A DNA stretch of 64,000 nucleotides from Candidatus Poribacteria bacterium (GCA_018644665.1 JABGQA010000077.1:1-64000); one strand, 5' to 3'; shown: positions 27,529-37,589, numbered from the stretch's first letter. Notes: generated by a model not told the origin, from the letters alone. A program made the numbers and translations.

Positions 27529-28170
27529 GTGAAGAAGCCAAAGTACACGCCGGACGTATTCGACATTCGCAACCTGGCTGAGGCGAAGTCCGTCATCCTG
27601 ACCCCCGAGGAGAAGACAACGACCGACGAGCGGTGGGAACGAGAGACACCGTTCGTCGTCGGCGAGATCGTCCGACTCATGGAGCCTACTGCCGACAGTG
27701 TTATCCTGGACTATGGGTGCGGCATTGGACGTATCGCGCGAGAGCTGATCCGCCACTCAGGCTGCATCGTCATCGGGGTTGATATCAGCGTCCGCATGCG
27801 GTCCTTCGCGCGGGCGTATGTCCGGTCCGAGAGATTCGTGGCCTGCTCCACATCGGAGCTGGATCGAATGATGCAGGACGGTTGCCGCGTCGATCACGCA
27901 TACACCGTGTGGGTGCTCCAGCATTGTGCCGATCCCTCCAGCGACGTCGCCCGTATGGCGTGTGCCGTGGGCGCCGGCGGCCGCCTGTACGTGGTCAACA
28001 TGCATGACCGACGCGTCCCAACCGATGTGGGATGGGTCGACGATGAGCAGGACGTGAACGCAGTGATATCCAACCAGTTCGAGCCCCTCTGGACCGCGCC
28101 ATTGCCGGAGGACGTCGTATCGAACGAACTGCGGGATGCTGCAGCCTGCAGCCTGTGGCGTCGCCCCTGA
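27529..28170 (+). CDS. Class I SAM-dependent methyltransferase
   Basis: 213 residues from a GTG start with GGGAGTGAAG upstream. SAM-binding motif I is VILDYGCGIGRIARELI (about 57-73), motif II VIGVDISVRMRSFA, and the post-II region TVWVLQHCADPSSDVARMA. The central Rossmann-like pattern is complete. The substrate is unknown. The gene stands alone between two gene-free stretches of nearly 400 bases. Confidence 0.8.
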   Translation: MKKPKYTPDVFDIRNLAEAKSVILTPEEKTTTDERWERETPFVVGEIVRLMEPTADSVILDYGCGIGRIARELIRHSGCIVIGVDISVRMRSFARAYVRSERFVACSTSELDRMMQDGCRVDHAYTVWVLQHCADPSSDVARMACAVGAGGRLYVVNMHDRRVPTDVGWVDDEQDVNAVISNQFEPLWTAPLPEDVVSNELRDAAACSLWRRP

Positions 28171-28562
28171 TCGCCGCGACGACAGGGCGCCATAGGGAAG
28201 GCCGCGGGATCGCCGGACAAGGCGAGAGATACCGGGTTCCCCATGGCTGTGGCCCGTGCAACTCCGCACATGAGGTCCCAGGCGGCATCGACGCGATCTC
28301 GGGACCGTGCCATTGGGCGGCCAGCCAGGCGGACTGCCCGATGACCCGCTGAGTCAGTGCCGCATGGACCGATCGTGCCACGCGGTTGACCGCCAATCAC
28401 ATCTCTCGCCACCGAAGCGCCGTCGGCACGCCGGTATTCCGCTCACGCGTCGACGCGTAGGCAGACGTCTGCCGTCACGCCCGCGGCCACGACGCCGGCC
28501 GGTCGGCTATTGTCGTCTCGGGATGGCCTGCGGATCGGAATCGCGTCACGTTGGAGGCGGGC
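28171..28562. other. Intergenic region upstream of FAD oxidoreductase gene
   Basis: 392 bases. GCTATTGT at 28507-28514 could be a -10 region for the downstream gene. No gene or RNA is recognised. Confidence 0.4.
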
Positions 28563-30425
28563 ATGCGGGAACGTACTCGCGATCGCGTGGAGCGCTGCAC
28601 GCATGAGTTCGACGTGTGCGTGGTCGGCGGTGGCATGGCGGGGATGTGCGCGGCGATCGCGTCCGCGCGGCGGGGAGCGCGTACGGCGATCGTACACGAT
28701 CGGCCGGTCTATGGCGGCAACGCGTCGTCTGAGATTCGCATGTGGATCTGCGGCGCCCACGGCCGCAACAACAAGGAAACCGGCATCCTCGAAGAGATCC
28801 TGCTCGCGAACGCCCGGCGCAACCCGGCCGGGAACTACTCCATCTGGGATAGCGTCCTCTACGAGAAGATCCACTTCCAGCCTGGCCTAACCGCCTTTCT
28901 CAACAACTCGTGCATGGGCGCCGAGACGGAGCGCGACGGCGACCGCACGCACATCACGGCGATCGACGCGTGGCAGACCACGACGCAGGTGCTCCACACC
29001 ATCAGGGCGTCCCTGTTCATCGACTGCTCCGGCGACAGCATTCTGGCGGCCGATAGCGGCGCGCGCTTCCGCATGGGGCGCGAAGCTCGGGATGAATTCG
29101 ACGAGGACATCGAACCGGAAGTCGGCGACAGCAAGACCATGGGCAGCTCGCTGCTCATACAGATGCGGAAGACGTCGGAACCACAGCCCTTCACGCCGCC
29201 GCGCTGGGCGTACACCTTCGAGGGCCCAGAGGATCTACCGCACCGCATACGCGGCGTGCACGGCGCCAACTTCTGGTGGCTGGAGTTGGGCGGACTACAG
29301 GACACGATCCGCGATGCGGAGTCCATCCGCCACGAACTCCTTAAGGTGGGCTATGGCGTCTGGGACTACATCAAGAACCGCGCACCAGAGCGCGATGAGG
29401 CCGCCGACTGGGGACTGGAGTGGCTCGGTTCGCTGCCCGGCAAGCGCGAGAGCCGCCGCTATGTCGGCGACCACATCCTCTCGCAGAACGACATTCGTGA
29501 TGGAGGCCAGTTCGACGACATCGTGGCCTACGGTGGATGGACGATGGACGACCATCACCCGGCCGGACTCCTGTATCCCGGCAAGCCGACGATCTTCCAC
29601 CCGGCTCCGTCGCCGTATGGCATCCCGTATCGCTGCATCTACTCCGCGAACGTCGACAACCTGCTGTTCGCGGGCCGCAACATCTCCGTGACGCATGCGG
29701 CGCTATCGTCGACGCGCGTCATGGCGACGTGTGCGGTGGTAGGGCAGGCCGCGGGGACGGCGGCAGCCTTGTGTGTTCGGCACGGGGTTGCGCCCGTGGC
29801 GTTGCCGCGCGAGCGTACAGGCGAGCTCCAAGCCGCGCTGATGCACGACGACGCCTGGTTGCCCGGCCGGACGCGTCAAATCGATGACCTCTCCCGCAGC
29901 GGAACGCTATCCGGCGACGGGGACGGACTCCCGCTGCTGCTCGACGGGCACGACCGCGACCTTGGAGAGACGGCCCACGGTTGGGGCGGCCCTCTGGGAG
30001 GCGAGCTGACCTATCGATGGGAACGTCCGGTGATAGTGGGGGGCGTCCGCTTCGTTTTCGACAGCGACCTGACGGACACAAAGCGCATGCCGTGTAGCTT
30101 CCCACAGCAAAGCGACCGGTCGGCGATGCCGGGCTCGCTCGTGCGCGCGTTCCGGGTCGACGCATGGCGCGGCGATGGCTGGCAGACGCTGTTCCGCGAA
30201 GACGACAACGCCCTGCGCGTGGTGTACGCCCCAATCAAAGTCGAGACGACTCGCTTGCGCTTCGTGCCCGAAGCCACTTGGGGCGCCGACGCGGTGTCGC
30301 TGTTCGGCTTCGAAGCGCTCCGCGAAGGACGCGACGGCGCCCCGCGCCCACCCGCGGGCGGGCGCTTCCGCGATGTCGTTGCGGCCACGCCGGAGGCGGA
30401 CCTTGCCCCGCCGAACGGGACGTGA
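28563..30425 (+). CDS. FAD-dependent oxidoreductase (PF12831-type) with C-terminal beta domain
   Basis: 620 residues. FAD site FDVCVVGGGMAGMCAAIAS at residues 16-34, followed by the family signature GGNASSEIRMWICGAHG near 57 and LFIDCSGDSILAADSGARFR near 155. The second cofactor region NLLFAGRNISVTHAALSSTR and VVGQAAGTAAALC is near 365-400. The last about 150 residues (GELTYRWERPVIVGGVRFVF, then ETTRLRFVPEATWG) look like a jelly-roll carbohydrate- or ligand-binding module. Such proteins are common in Poribacteria and Planctomycetes and are often near sugar genes. The substrate is unknown. ATG 28563 has GGAGG 5 bases upstream. Confidence 0.82.
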   Translation: MRERTRDRVERCTHEFDVCVVGGGMAGMCAAIASARRGARTAIVHDRPVYGGNASSEIRMWICGAHGRNNKETGILEEILLANARRNPAGNYSIWDSVLYEKIHFQPGLTAFLNNSCMGAETERDGDRTHITAIDAWQTTTQVLHTIRASLFIDCSGDSILAADSGARFRMGREARDEFDEDIEPEVGDSKTMGSSLLIQMRKTSEPQPFTPPRWAYTFEGPEDLPHRIRGVHGANFWWLELGGLQDTIRDAESIRHELLKVGYGVWDYIKNRAPERDEAADWGLEWLGSLPGKRESRRYVGDHILSQNDIRDGGQFDDIVAYGGWTMDDHHPAGLLYPGKPTIFHPAPSPYGIPYRCIYSANVDNLLFAGRNISVTHAALSSTRVMATCAVVGQAAGTAAALCVRHGVAPVALPRERTGELQAALMHDDAWLPGRTRQIDDLSRSGTLSGDGDGLPLLLDGHDRDLGETAHGWGGPLGGELTYRWERPVIVGGVRFVFDSDLTDTKRMPCSFPQQSDRSAMPGSLVRAFRVDAWRGDGWQTLFREDDNALRVVYAPIKVETTRLRFVPEATWGADAVSLFGFEALREGRDGAPRPPAGGRFRDVVAATPEADLAPPNGT

Positions 30426-30585
30426 GGACTACCGCGCTCTACGGGCCATCAGCCGCCGACAGCACGGACGGCCGCGTCTCGCGACGCGTGGCTACGCCCA
30501 TTTAGCCTGAAGATCATCGTCGTGCGCTCGCCCCGGTGCGCGCCATCCGGCCCGCGCGCCGTACAACAGGTTGGAGGACCACAGC

Positions 30586-31429
30586 ATGTCAGATGAGCGC
30601 CTGCTCCTGCTCGGACTGGATGCAATGGCGAGATCCCATGAACTGGACTATTTCGCCGACGGGCATCGTGGCAGCACATTTTCTGTGTGTGGACAACGGC
30701 CTGGACGAGCGCGCGTCCTCGCGAATCGCGGAACTTGTCGACCTCAACTGGGCGTCCTCGCCTCTCTGCGAGCCGTTCCCGGACGCGTCGCCTCAACCGG
30801 GGCGGATCGACGAAATCGGCGCCGCGCTCGTCGAAGGCGCGGACGCGCTACGGCAAGTCGGCCACAACGCGATCTTCGCGATGCTGGCGGTCAAGGCGTT
30901 GCGCATGATGCCCGACGCAGCCACGGTCCCGCGCATCGACGGCGTATGCGCGATGATCCGCTCGTTCACACCTTGGCGCGACGTGGAGCCCGACCCGGAT
31001 GTCGATCCACCCCCGTTCGCCGACGCAGCGGCGGCATCCCGGTTCATCCTGCGCGAAGCGAGCGCGGCGGTCGATCGGTTCGTCGGACTTGGGCAGGGAT
31101 ACGCCGGACACATGCTGACGTTTGGCCAGGCGCTCGTCGAGCTTGCGGCGATGGGAGATTTCGGATGGGCCGAAAGCTGCCGCACAGCGTTCCGCAAGTA
31201 CGTGACCGTCACGCGGCGCGGACCCGAGCCGGAGTCCGTCCCCCGTCCTGATCACGAACCGAGCGACTTGCGGCCAACCGACTCGGCTTACTGGGAGAGA
31301 CGAGGCGACAATGCCGTGGACATCGGGCACGCATTCAAGTACCCGTACAGCTACTACGACCTCCTGCGGCGCGCCGGCGATCCTGACCTGACAGGCGCCT
31401 GGGATGAGAAGGCGTACCACCTGTTCTGA
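30586..31429 (+). pseudogene. Frameshifted gene of unknown function
   Basis: ATG 30586 with GGAGG 8 bases upstream encodes MSDERLLLLGLDAMARSHEL followed by DYFADGHRG. Near 30672-30680 the plausible frame moves by +1 and continues AAHFLCVDNGLDERASSRIA to the stop at 31429 (DEKAYHLF). A missing GC dinucleotide would restore one frame of about 280 residues. The protein is mainly helical, with GHNAIFAMLAVKALRMMP, FVGLGQGYAGHMLTFGQALV and HAFKYPYSYYDLL. No family is recognised. Whether this is real decay or an assembly error cannot be told. Confidence 0.7.
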
Positions 31430-31629
31430 TCGCCCCGACATCGCCCGGTTCACACGCGCGCCGGGCCCGATTCGCCAGCGGAGTCAGGCTCTTCGGGGTG
31501 CTGCTACAGTCGTATCGGCGGCAAGGGCTGGCTTCGTATGCGGGCGGGCGGCGTGCGGATCGTCCACGGAACCGGCGACCGTAGGGGGATACCGGCGATC
31601 CAGATCGCGAAGCGGGAGCGACCGGGTAT

Positions 31630-32625
31630 CTATTCCTCGAGCCGAGTGGTCATCATCGCGGACATCAGCTCGTAGTCGATGCGGTCGTAGAAACCTACCG
31701 CGTCCTTGTTCGACTGGGACACTCTCAACTGAACGCGCGGCGCATCGTGGTCGGCGGCCCACCGCTCGATTGCGGTCATCAGCGCTCTTCCGACGCCTTT
31801 GCCCCGGTGTTCTTCGGGCACATGCACGTGCGACGTCATCGCCACAGAGCCGCCGACGTACGCTGCCGAGGGCATGATCCTCGTTCGCGCCACGCCGATC
31901 ACGCCGTCTACGTCGGCGACGAAACAGCCCTGGTTGTCGTCAGCCACGATCGCATCGTACGCGTCGCGCGCGATGCCAGGTGGCTTCGGCGTAGTGTATT
32001 CGCCTGGGGCGACTTCCGCGTGATAGACGAGCGTGTCGAAGAGCAGATCCGACACCGCGGCATAGTCGCTGGCGCCCGCGTCCCGGATCGACGGACTGAC
32101 GGCTGGCGGGTTGTCACCGACGACGTGGCTTCGCACCTGCGTGATCTCACGATACCCGTGACCCACGAAGAAGTTGAACGCGCCGTCATCTGCCCTAAGC
32201 GCCTCCGCGTCGACTCGTGTGACTTCGCGTTCGAGTATCCAGCGATGGGCACGGGTGAGGAGGGATGAGCCGACCCCCAGACGGCGGAGGGGCTCGATCA
32301 CGAACAGATACGCGACCTGGCCAACACCCGTGGGTGGCAGCGACGGGCCGGAGAAGGCGGCGGCGCGTATCATGCCCACGAGTTGCCCGGCGGCCTCGGC
32401 AACGAGCAACGTCGAGCCGTCCGTCGAGATCGCCTTCTGCAGATACTCCAGGGTGCGTACCGGACGCTCCGGGTACTTGTAGATGTGCGGCAGAAGCTTG
32501 TTGTTCCTGCGCTCTGCGAGTTCAAACAGGAGGTGGACTTCGTCGTAGTCGCTTTCGCGGGCGACCCGTATCGCGAACTTCGCGGCTCCTGCCGAGCCTC
32601 GACCTCGTGCTGCTCGTCTGTTCAT
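31630..32625 (-). CDS. Tandem GNAT acetyltransferase-domain protein
   Basis: 331 residues with two GNAT domains. The first (about 15-160) has FAIRVARESDYDEVHLLFEL, LLVAEAAGQLVGMIRAA, the acetyl-CoA loop VIEPLRRLGVGSSLLTRA and FNFFVGHGYREI. The second (about 180-331) has PSIRDAGASDYAAVSDL, CFVADVDGVIGVARTRI, the loop VPEEHRGKGVGRALMTAI and AVGFYDRIDYEL. Both CoA loops look intact. The acceptor is unknown. ATG 32625 follows GCGAGG by 4 bases; an upstream start at 32673 is less likely. Confidence 0.85.
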   Translation of the reverse strand: MNRRAARGRGSAGAAKFAIRVARESDYDEVHLLFELAERRNNKLLPHIYKYPERPVRTLEYLQKAISTDGSTLLVAEAAGQLVGMIRAAAFSGPSLPPTGVGQVAYLFVIEPLRRLGVGSSLLTRAHRWILEREVTRVDAEALRADDGAFNFFVGHGYREITQVRSHVVGDNPPAVSPSIRDAGASDYAAVSDLLFDTLVYHAEVAPGEYTTPKPPGIARDAYDAIVADDNQGCFVADVDGVIGVARTRIMPSAAYVGGSVAMTSHVHVPEEHRGKGVGRALMTAIERWAADHDAPRVQLRVSQSNKDAVGFYDRIDYELMSAMMTTRLEE

Positions 32626-33081
32626 GCGCCCTCGCCCGCCATCGGCACGCCATGCGTTGGAACCCACAGCCACCGGTCAAAACACGGCCGGCGCGTGGCT
32701 CGCGTGAAGGGTGAGATTGCGGAGGAGGAACCCTCCGCCGGCCGCGATTTCCTCTGTCGGTCCGAGCGCTGCGCCGTGGTCATCCAGTTCATCCGAGGGA
32801 GGGAGGTGTGCTCTCAGTAGGAGGCATTCTGGCAGATGCGGCGGTTTTCGGCAAGGTGAACCAGCCACGCCCGGTGTGCGGAGAGTTTGTGGGCGCTGAG
32901 CCGGCGCAAGTCTGCGACATACGACCTGCTGTCGGAAGTCCCGACGGATCCTGACCCTGATCCTCGGCGTTGCTGAATCAGCGCCACACGCAGATCAGTT
33001 ATTCTGCAGGCGCCATGCAGCGACCAGTCGCGTTCAGACGACGCATCCTGCCGCCCTTCCGCAGCAATCGCCCCATGTGCC
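32626..33081. other. Intergenic region, nothing recognised
   Basis: 456 bases between two genes on the minus strand. The part at 32940-33080 is slightly less GC-rich, like the adjacent oxidoreductase gene. No gene, RNA or repeat is recognised. Confidence 0.4.
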
Positions 33082-34374
33082 TCATCCCGGAGATGCGTCG
33101 CCGGGAACGATGGCGCCGTGTTCACGAAGCAGCTTGCGGATCTCGGCGAGCGGCACGCTCAAAGGCGTGGTCTCATGCTGCGCAGCCAGGGATGCCGTGG
33201 CGCCAGCGGCCTGGCCCATCGCCATACAAGATGCCTGGACGCGCAGTCCAGAATTGGCCAGCCGGTCACTTGAGACGCAGCGTCCGGCGACGATGATATT
33301 CCGGCCATCTTTGGGGATCAGGGCCCGCAAAGGAATCGTCGGCACCGTGCCAGGCTTGAGCGGCTTGGGCCGTACACCAGTCTTCGAGTGAAGGTCGACC
33401 GGATAGAACGCGTTGCAGATCGCATCGTCGTATGTCCTGCCGGATGTGTAGTCGTTCACGGTAATCATCGTCTCGCCGACAATACGGTAGCTTTCCCGAA
33501 AGCCAGGTTCCGACTGCAAGTGCATCAGACGTTGTTTCTCCTCGCGCACCTTCGCGAGCACGGCCTTGCGACCGGTCATGCTGGCTTTGGTGACCGTGCG
33601 CGAGTTTGATGAGTCGGCGCCGTGCACATACAACGCGTGCAGCTGGCCGCGTCCGGGGTCATTGGCGCTGCCGATCTGGAATAGCATGGCGCCCGGTTGG
33701 GTTTCCTCCTCGCGCAGCCGCGGCAGCCTGAGCATGCCGACCACCTCGGCTCCACCCGTGCAGTCGACAATCTGTTTGCAGAGCACGCGGCGTCGTGTCC
33801 CGAATCCGGCGCAATCGACCTGCCAGCCGTCGGCGGTTTCCGTGATCGCCTGGGGAAACTCGTAGTACGCGATCTGGACTCCAGCTTGCGTGCACTTTTC
33901 CTCGGCCATGATTGCGTAGAGGAACATATTGACCGGGACCTGATTTTCCCAATGTCGCTGAGGTACTTTGGAGAAGTCCGGGAGCGTGCCGCCATCCAAC
34001 TCGACGCTCTCGCGAACCAACTCCCAACCGATGCCGGCAATGATCTGGTTCCCCCAGGCGTCGAACAGGCCAGGAAACGCAACGCCACCCGTCGTCGTCG
34101 TGCCCCCAAGCTGGCTGTGCCGCTCGACGAGCAGCGTCTTCGCCCCAGCGCGTCCCGCCTGAATCGCTGCGATCGTCCCTGCTGTGCCGCCTCCGACGAC
34201 CAGCACGTCGACATCGCAGCTGACGTCGCCATCGGCCATCGCGACCTGATCTTCCTCCACCTCGGCGCCCACGACGGCATTTGCTGTCGACGTGCTCGCC
34301 AGTCCCGCGCCAGCGGAACCCAAACGGGAGTGCTGGAGGACGTCTCGCCGGCCCGTCTGTTCCTCGTTCCTCAC
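33082..34374 (-). CDS. Tat-exported FAD-dependent oxidoreductase
   Basis: 430 residues. The N-terminus TGRRDVLQHSRLGSAGAGLA resembles a twin-arginine signal, followed by A/S-rich sequence. FAD site CDVDVLVVGGGTAGTIAAIQ at about 53-72; ERHSQLGGTTTTGGVAFPGL next, a family signature of PF12831-type oxidoreductases; QIVDCTGGAEVVG near 210; second cofactor region NIIVAGRCVSSDRLANSGLR near 365 and MAMGQAAGATASLA near 390. It starts at GTG 34374 with AGGAA 7 bases upstream. Wobble positions look less GC-rich than in neighbours, which may mean later acquisition. The substrate is unknown. Confidence 0.78.
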   Translation of the reverse strand: MRNEEQTGRRDVLQHSRLGSAGAGLASTSTANAVVGAEVEEDQVAMADGDVSCDVDVLVVGGGTAGTIAAIQAGRAGAKTLLVERHSQLGGTTTTGGVAFPGLFDAWGNQIIAGIGWELVRESVELDGGTLPDFSKVPQRHWENQVPVNMFLYAIMAEEKCTQAGVQIAYYEFPQAITETADGWQVDCAGFGTRRRVLCKQIVDCTGGAEVVGMLRLPRLREEETQPGAMLFQIGSANDPGRGQLHALYVHGADSSNSRTVTKASMTGRKAVLAKVREEKQRLMHLQSEPGFRESYRIVGETMITVNDYTSGRTYDDAICNAFYPVDLHSKTGVRPKPLKPGTVPTIPLRALIPKDGRNIIVAGRCVSSDRLANSGLRVQASCMAMGQAAGATASLAAQHETTPLSVPLAEIRKLLREHGAIVPGDASPG

Positions 34375-34946
34375 GATGAGGTTCCTGTTCTTCTATCGCG
34401 GCACGTCACGGCGGGAGGGTGGAGTCTCAGTCGTGCAATGAACGGTGCGTGAGGCGGCCCGGGTCCTTGGACGCCAGCCTGTGCCAATCGGCGCGGCCGA
34501 AGGGTTGCCACTGGCCTCGTGGTGAACTGTGCCCGCTGCCGCGTATGACCAACGCTCCCGGTCCTCGTCACTCTGTCCCGCTTTTATGCCCGGTCAGCCG
34601 GACGACCTACGATATGTTGCGGCCGGGCCCGTGCATCGGCAGACATCTAGGCCAAGGCAGTCGCTGTCTCGGGACCGCTCGCGAACCAGGATGTAGCGGG
34701 TGGCTGTCGTCCGTCGGCCGCAACCGTGTGGGCTCCCGAGGCGGTATCCGCGCCCTGCCGCGACATCCCAGCATGCAGATGCTCTGTGGCCGGTACGGCT
34801 CTCGGAAGCCGGAAGGACGAGGTTCGAACGCGACCGACTCCGCCGTGGTCGCGCAGAGGCAGTCGCGCGTGGACGCATTCAGGCTCCCTACACGACCACC
34901 CCGCCCAACTGCGGGCGATGTGCGAGACGCCAGTTGACGCGGCCGC
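34375..34946. other. Long intergenic region, nothing recognised
   Basis: 572 bases. A GGTTCGAAC at 34821-34829 resembles a tRNA T-loop, but the flanking bases do not pair, so it is not a tRNA. The open frames are not protein-like. Confidence 0.45.
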
Positions 34947-35735
34947 CTACACGTCCCCGGCGAAGATCTTGTCCATCTCCGCGCTGAGCGCGAAGCAGCC
35001 GTCGCGCGGGTTGTCGCGGTCTTGCGGCATTTCGGCAGTGACCCAACCGTCGTAACCGATGTCGCTTAGGGCGTCCATCGACGCGCCCCAGTCGAGGTTC
35101 CCGCCGAGCAGCGTTGGTGTGAACTGTCGCGTGGACGTGTCGAAGCCCTTCACGTGCACCTTGCTAATCCGCGCCCCGAGCGTCCGAATCCACTGATGGG
35201 GGAAGCCGTACAGCGCGATGTTCCCGACATCGAAATACGCCGTCACGTACTCCGAGTTGAACTGGTCCACGTACTGAGCGAACTCCGTCGGGCTCAGCAG
35301 GAACTTATTCCACACGTTTTCGAGGCCGATGTCGATCTTCTTCTTTTTGGCGACTTCGAGCATGCCGAGGATCTCGAACTGCGAGCGAATCCAGGCTTCT
35401 TCGTAGTTCACGGTGTCGTTCACCACCGCCGGGACGAGCAGCACGGTGCCCGCATCGGCCGCTTCCGCGCTCGCGAACGACGCCATCATCCCGTCCACGG
35501 ACTCCTGACGCACGGCCGGGTCCGGGTCTGAGAGCGGCTTCGCCCAGTGCGCGGAGTTCATGATGCTGGGGATCTCGACGCCGTGCTTCTTCGCCAACGC
35601 CGCGGCCTTCCGGCGCGTCTCGTCGTCGTTGAGGGTGCCGAGTTCTACGCCGACAAAGCCCGCCTCTACGGCGAGCGCGAAGCCTTCTTCGCTGATGGCG
35701 CCGGGTAGCGTGCCTATGCAGATGCCCTTTTTCAC
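34947..35735 (-). CDS. Sugar phosphate isomerase/epimerase (TIM barrel, AP-endonuclease-2 family)
   Basis: 262 residues. The pattern is that of xylose-isomerase-like TIM barrels: KKGICIGTLPGAISEEG, AGFVGVELGTLNDDETRR, VLLVPAVVNDTVNYEEAW, KKKIDIGLENVWNKFLLSP (metal-binding Glu), VTAYFDVGNIALYG (Asp), ARISKVHVKGFDTSTRQF (His) and GWVTAEMPQ (Glu). Such enzymes isomerise or epimerise ketoses or inositol derivatives using a divalent metal. GTG start with AGGAG 6 bases upstream. It sits divergently to the PhyH gene, suggesting a small catabolic locus. Confidence 0.85.
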   Translation of the reverse strand: MKKGICIGTLPGAISEEGFALAVEAGFVGVELGTLNDDETRRKAAALAKKHGVEIPSIMNSAHWAKPLSDPDPAVRQESVDGMMASFASAEAADAGTVLLVPAVVNDTVNYEEAWIRSQFEILGMLEVAKKKKIDIGLENVWNKFLLSPTEFAQYVDQFNSEYVTAYFDVGNIALYGFPHQWIRTLGARISKVHVKGFDTSTRQFTPTLLGGNLDWGASMDALSDIGYDGWVTAEMPQDRDNPRDGCFALSAEMDKIFAGDV

Positions 35736-35907
35736 GTTCTTCTCCTGGTAGATTCCTGTCGGGGTCCGTGTTCGCGCCGATTCTACGGGAAAACCGACGC
35801 GTGGTCACGGGTCGCCGTAGTCGGGCGGCGCCGCCTTCCATCCGCGCGGTGTAACGGGTTACTCTGCGTCATTCCCGCGCCGCGCTCCGACAGGATGAGG
35901 TTGCACT

Positions 35908-36807
35908 ATGGATAGCCCGGACACGTTCACTTCGCACGGCGTCGAATTCAGCCGAGACGCGGAGAAGTTCGGCTGGCTCACCGAATCGAGCGACATACGC
36001 GAAGATGGCGGTGCTCTGCGCGCCCGCATGGCCAAGGACGGCTACCTGTTCATCCGCGACTGCCTCGACAAGGACGTCGTCACGGGCGCGCGTCGCGAGA
36101 TTCTGGAGCGCCTCGCCTCGGTGGACGAGATCGACACGTCGCATCCGCTGATGGACGCCGTCGCGTCCGGCACGTCGACGCGCGGCAAACTCCCCGACAC
36201 GCGCGCCTTCGGTAACGACCTGCGGAACGGCCCCGCGCTGACGCGGTTGGTGCACGAGGGCAATGTCATCTCCTTCTATGAGACGTTCCTCGGCGGCGAG
36301 GTGCGCCCGTTCGACCACATATGGCTGCGCAACGTGCGCGTCGGCGGGGCGACGGGCTGTCACTACGACGTCGTCTACATGGGACGCGGCACGCACAACC
36401 TTTACACGAGCTGGATACCCATCGGCGACGTGCCGTATTGCGACGGCGCGCTCATGATCCTCGAAGACTCGCACACGCATCAGGACTTGCGCGAGGGCTA
36501 CGGCGCCGTCGACGTAGACAGCGGCAAGCCGAACCCATGGGGCGGCGGATGGTTCAGCCGCAACCCGGTGGAAGTTCAGGATCAATTCGGCGGGCGCTGG
36601 CTTACTGCGGACGACGGAGGCTTCCGTCTCGGCGATCTGCTGGTGTTCAGCATGTTCACGATGCACTGCTCGCTCGATAATGTCTCGCCCGTGAATCGCA
36701 TCCGCATTACGTCGGACACGCGGTACCAACTCGCGTCGGAGCCGGCAGACGAGCGGTGGGTTGGCGACGACCCTGTCGGGCACGACATCAACAAGCGGTC
36801 TGCGTAA
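35908..36807 (+). CDS. Phytanoyl-CoA dioxygenase family protein (1)
   Basis: 299 residues, Fe(II)/2-oxoglutarate-dependent oxygenase. The iron ligands His-x-Asp are in GCHYDVVYMG (about residue 152), the distal His in FTMHCSLDNVSPVN (about 253), and the 2-oxoglutarate-binding Arg in NRIRITSDTRYQ. N-terminal AKDGYLFIRDCLDKD is typical of the family. It precedes a creatininase-family gene by 11 bases, so the two probably act on one substrate. The family hydroxylates diverse small molecules and the name does not imply phytanate. GAGG lies before the ATG. Confidence 0.88.
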   Translation: MDSPDTFTSHGVEFSRDAEKFGWLTESSDIREDGGALRARMAKDGYLFIRDCLDKDVVTGARREILERLASVDEIDTSHPLMDAVASGTSTRGKLPDTRAFGNDLRNGPALTRLVHEGNVISFYETFLGGEVRPFDHIWLRNVRVGGATGCHYDVVYMGRGTHNLYTSWIPIGDVPYCDGALMILEDSHTHQDLREGYGAVDVDSGKPNPWGGGWFSRNPVEVQDQFGGRWLTADDGGFRLGDLLVFSMFTMHCSLDNVSPVNRIRITSDTRYQLASEPADERWVGDDPVGHDINKRSA

Positions 36808-36818
36808 GGGGACGAGAC

Positions 36819-37589
36819 ATGCTCAAGGTCCGGTACGAGGAGATGCTCCCGCACGAGATCCGAACGGCCCGCGAAGAGCGCGCGTTGGCGTATCTGCCCC
36901 TCGGCACGCTGGAGTGGCATGGACCGCAGAACGCCGTCGGCCTCGACGGCCTGAAGGCGCACGCGCTCTGCTGCGAATTCGCCGCAGAACATGGTGGCCT
37001 CGTGATGCCCACGATATTCTGGGGAGACAACCGCGCGGACATCCTCGAGATCGTCTACCATCCGAGCAAGTTCAACTCGCTCACGCGCGACCATCGACCG
37101 GAAGTCGCGGACGCCTACGGCATCCCCTTCGAGAAGCTTGAGCGTAACGCGAAGCGCGCGGAGGAGAGCGGTGGATGGAGCTTCTTCGAGGAACTTGTCA
37201 CGCGCGCGTTCCATCAGATCGAGTCGCTTGGGTTCGAGGAGGTCGTCTGTATCACGGGGCACTACCCCGAGAGCGGCCCGGCGAAGGCCGCGCGAGAGCG
37301 CTACCTTGAGGACGACGGTGAGTGCGCGGTCCACGTGTTCATCGGCTATGACCTCGTGTCCGACGAGGGCTACCGTGGAGATCATGCCGCGCGCTGGGAG
37401 ACGTCCCTGCTGTGGGCGCTCAGACCCGAATGCGTCGACGCCAGCCTCACCGAGACGGACGCGGAGGAGCCCACCGGCATCGCGGGGCCGCACCCTCGGG
37501 ACGCGTCACCCGGCTTCGGTCGGGAGGCGGTCGCCCGGATGGTCGCGCGACTCGGCGACCACTTGACGTCGTCGCGCGGCGGAGAATGA
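36819..37589 (+). CDS. Creatininase-family amidohydrolase
   Basis: 256 residues. Family motifs: YLPLGTLEWHGPQNAVGLDG near 22-41 (metal-binding Glu, His and Asp), VMPTIFWGDN, VVCITGHYPESGPAKAA in place of the usual NGHGGN, and GDHAARWETSLLWALRPE with the conserved Glu. The altered glycine-rich motif indicates a divergent member. The known reactions of the family are hydrolysis of creatinine or formamide groups; the substrate here is unknown. AGGGGACG precedes ATG 36819, 11 bases after the PhyH stop. Probably an operon with PhyH and the following VOC gene. Confidence 0.84.
   Translation: MLKVRYEEMLPHEIRTAREERALAYLPLGTLEWHGPQNAVGLDGLKAHALCCEFAAEHGGLVMPTIFWGDNRADILEIVYHPSKFNSLTRDHRPEVADAYGIPFEKLERNAKRAEESGGWSFFEELVTRAFHQIESLGFEEVVCITGHYPESGPAKAARERYLEDDGECAVHVFIGYDLVSDEGYRGDHAARWETSLLWALRPECVDASLTETDAEEPTGIAGPHPRDASPGFGREAVARMVARLGDHLTSSRGGE

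Noticed and set aside
34821..34829. GGTTCGAAC resembling a tRNA T-loop
   Set aside because: Neither T-stem nor acceptor or anticodon stems can be formed around it.
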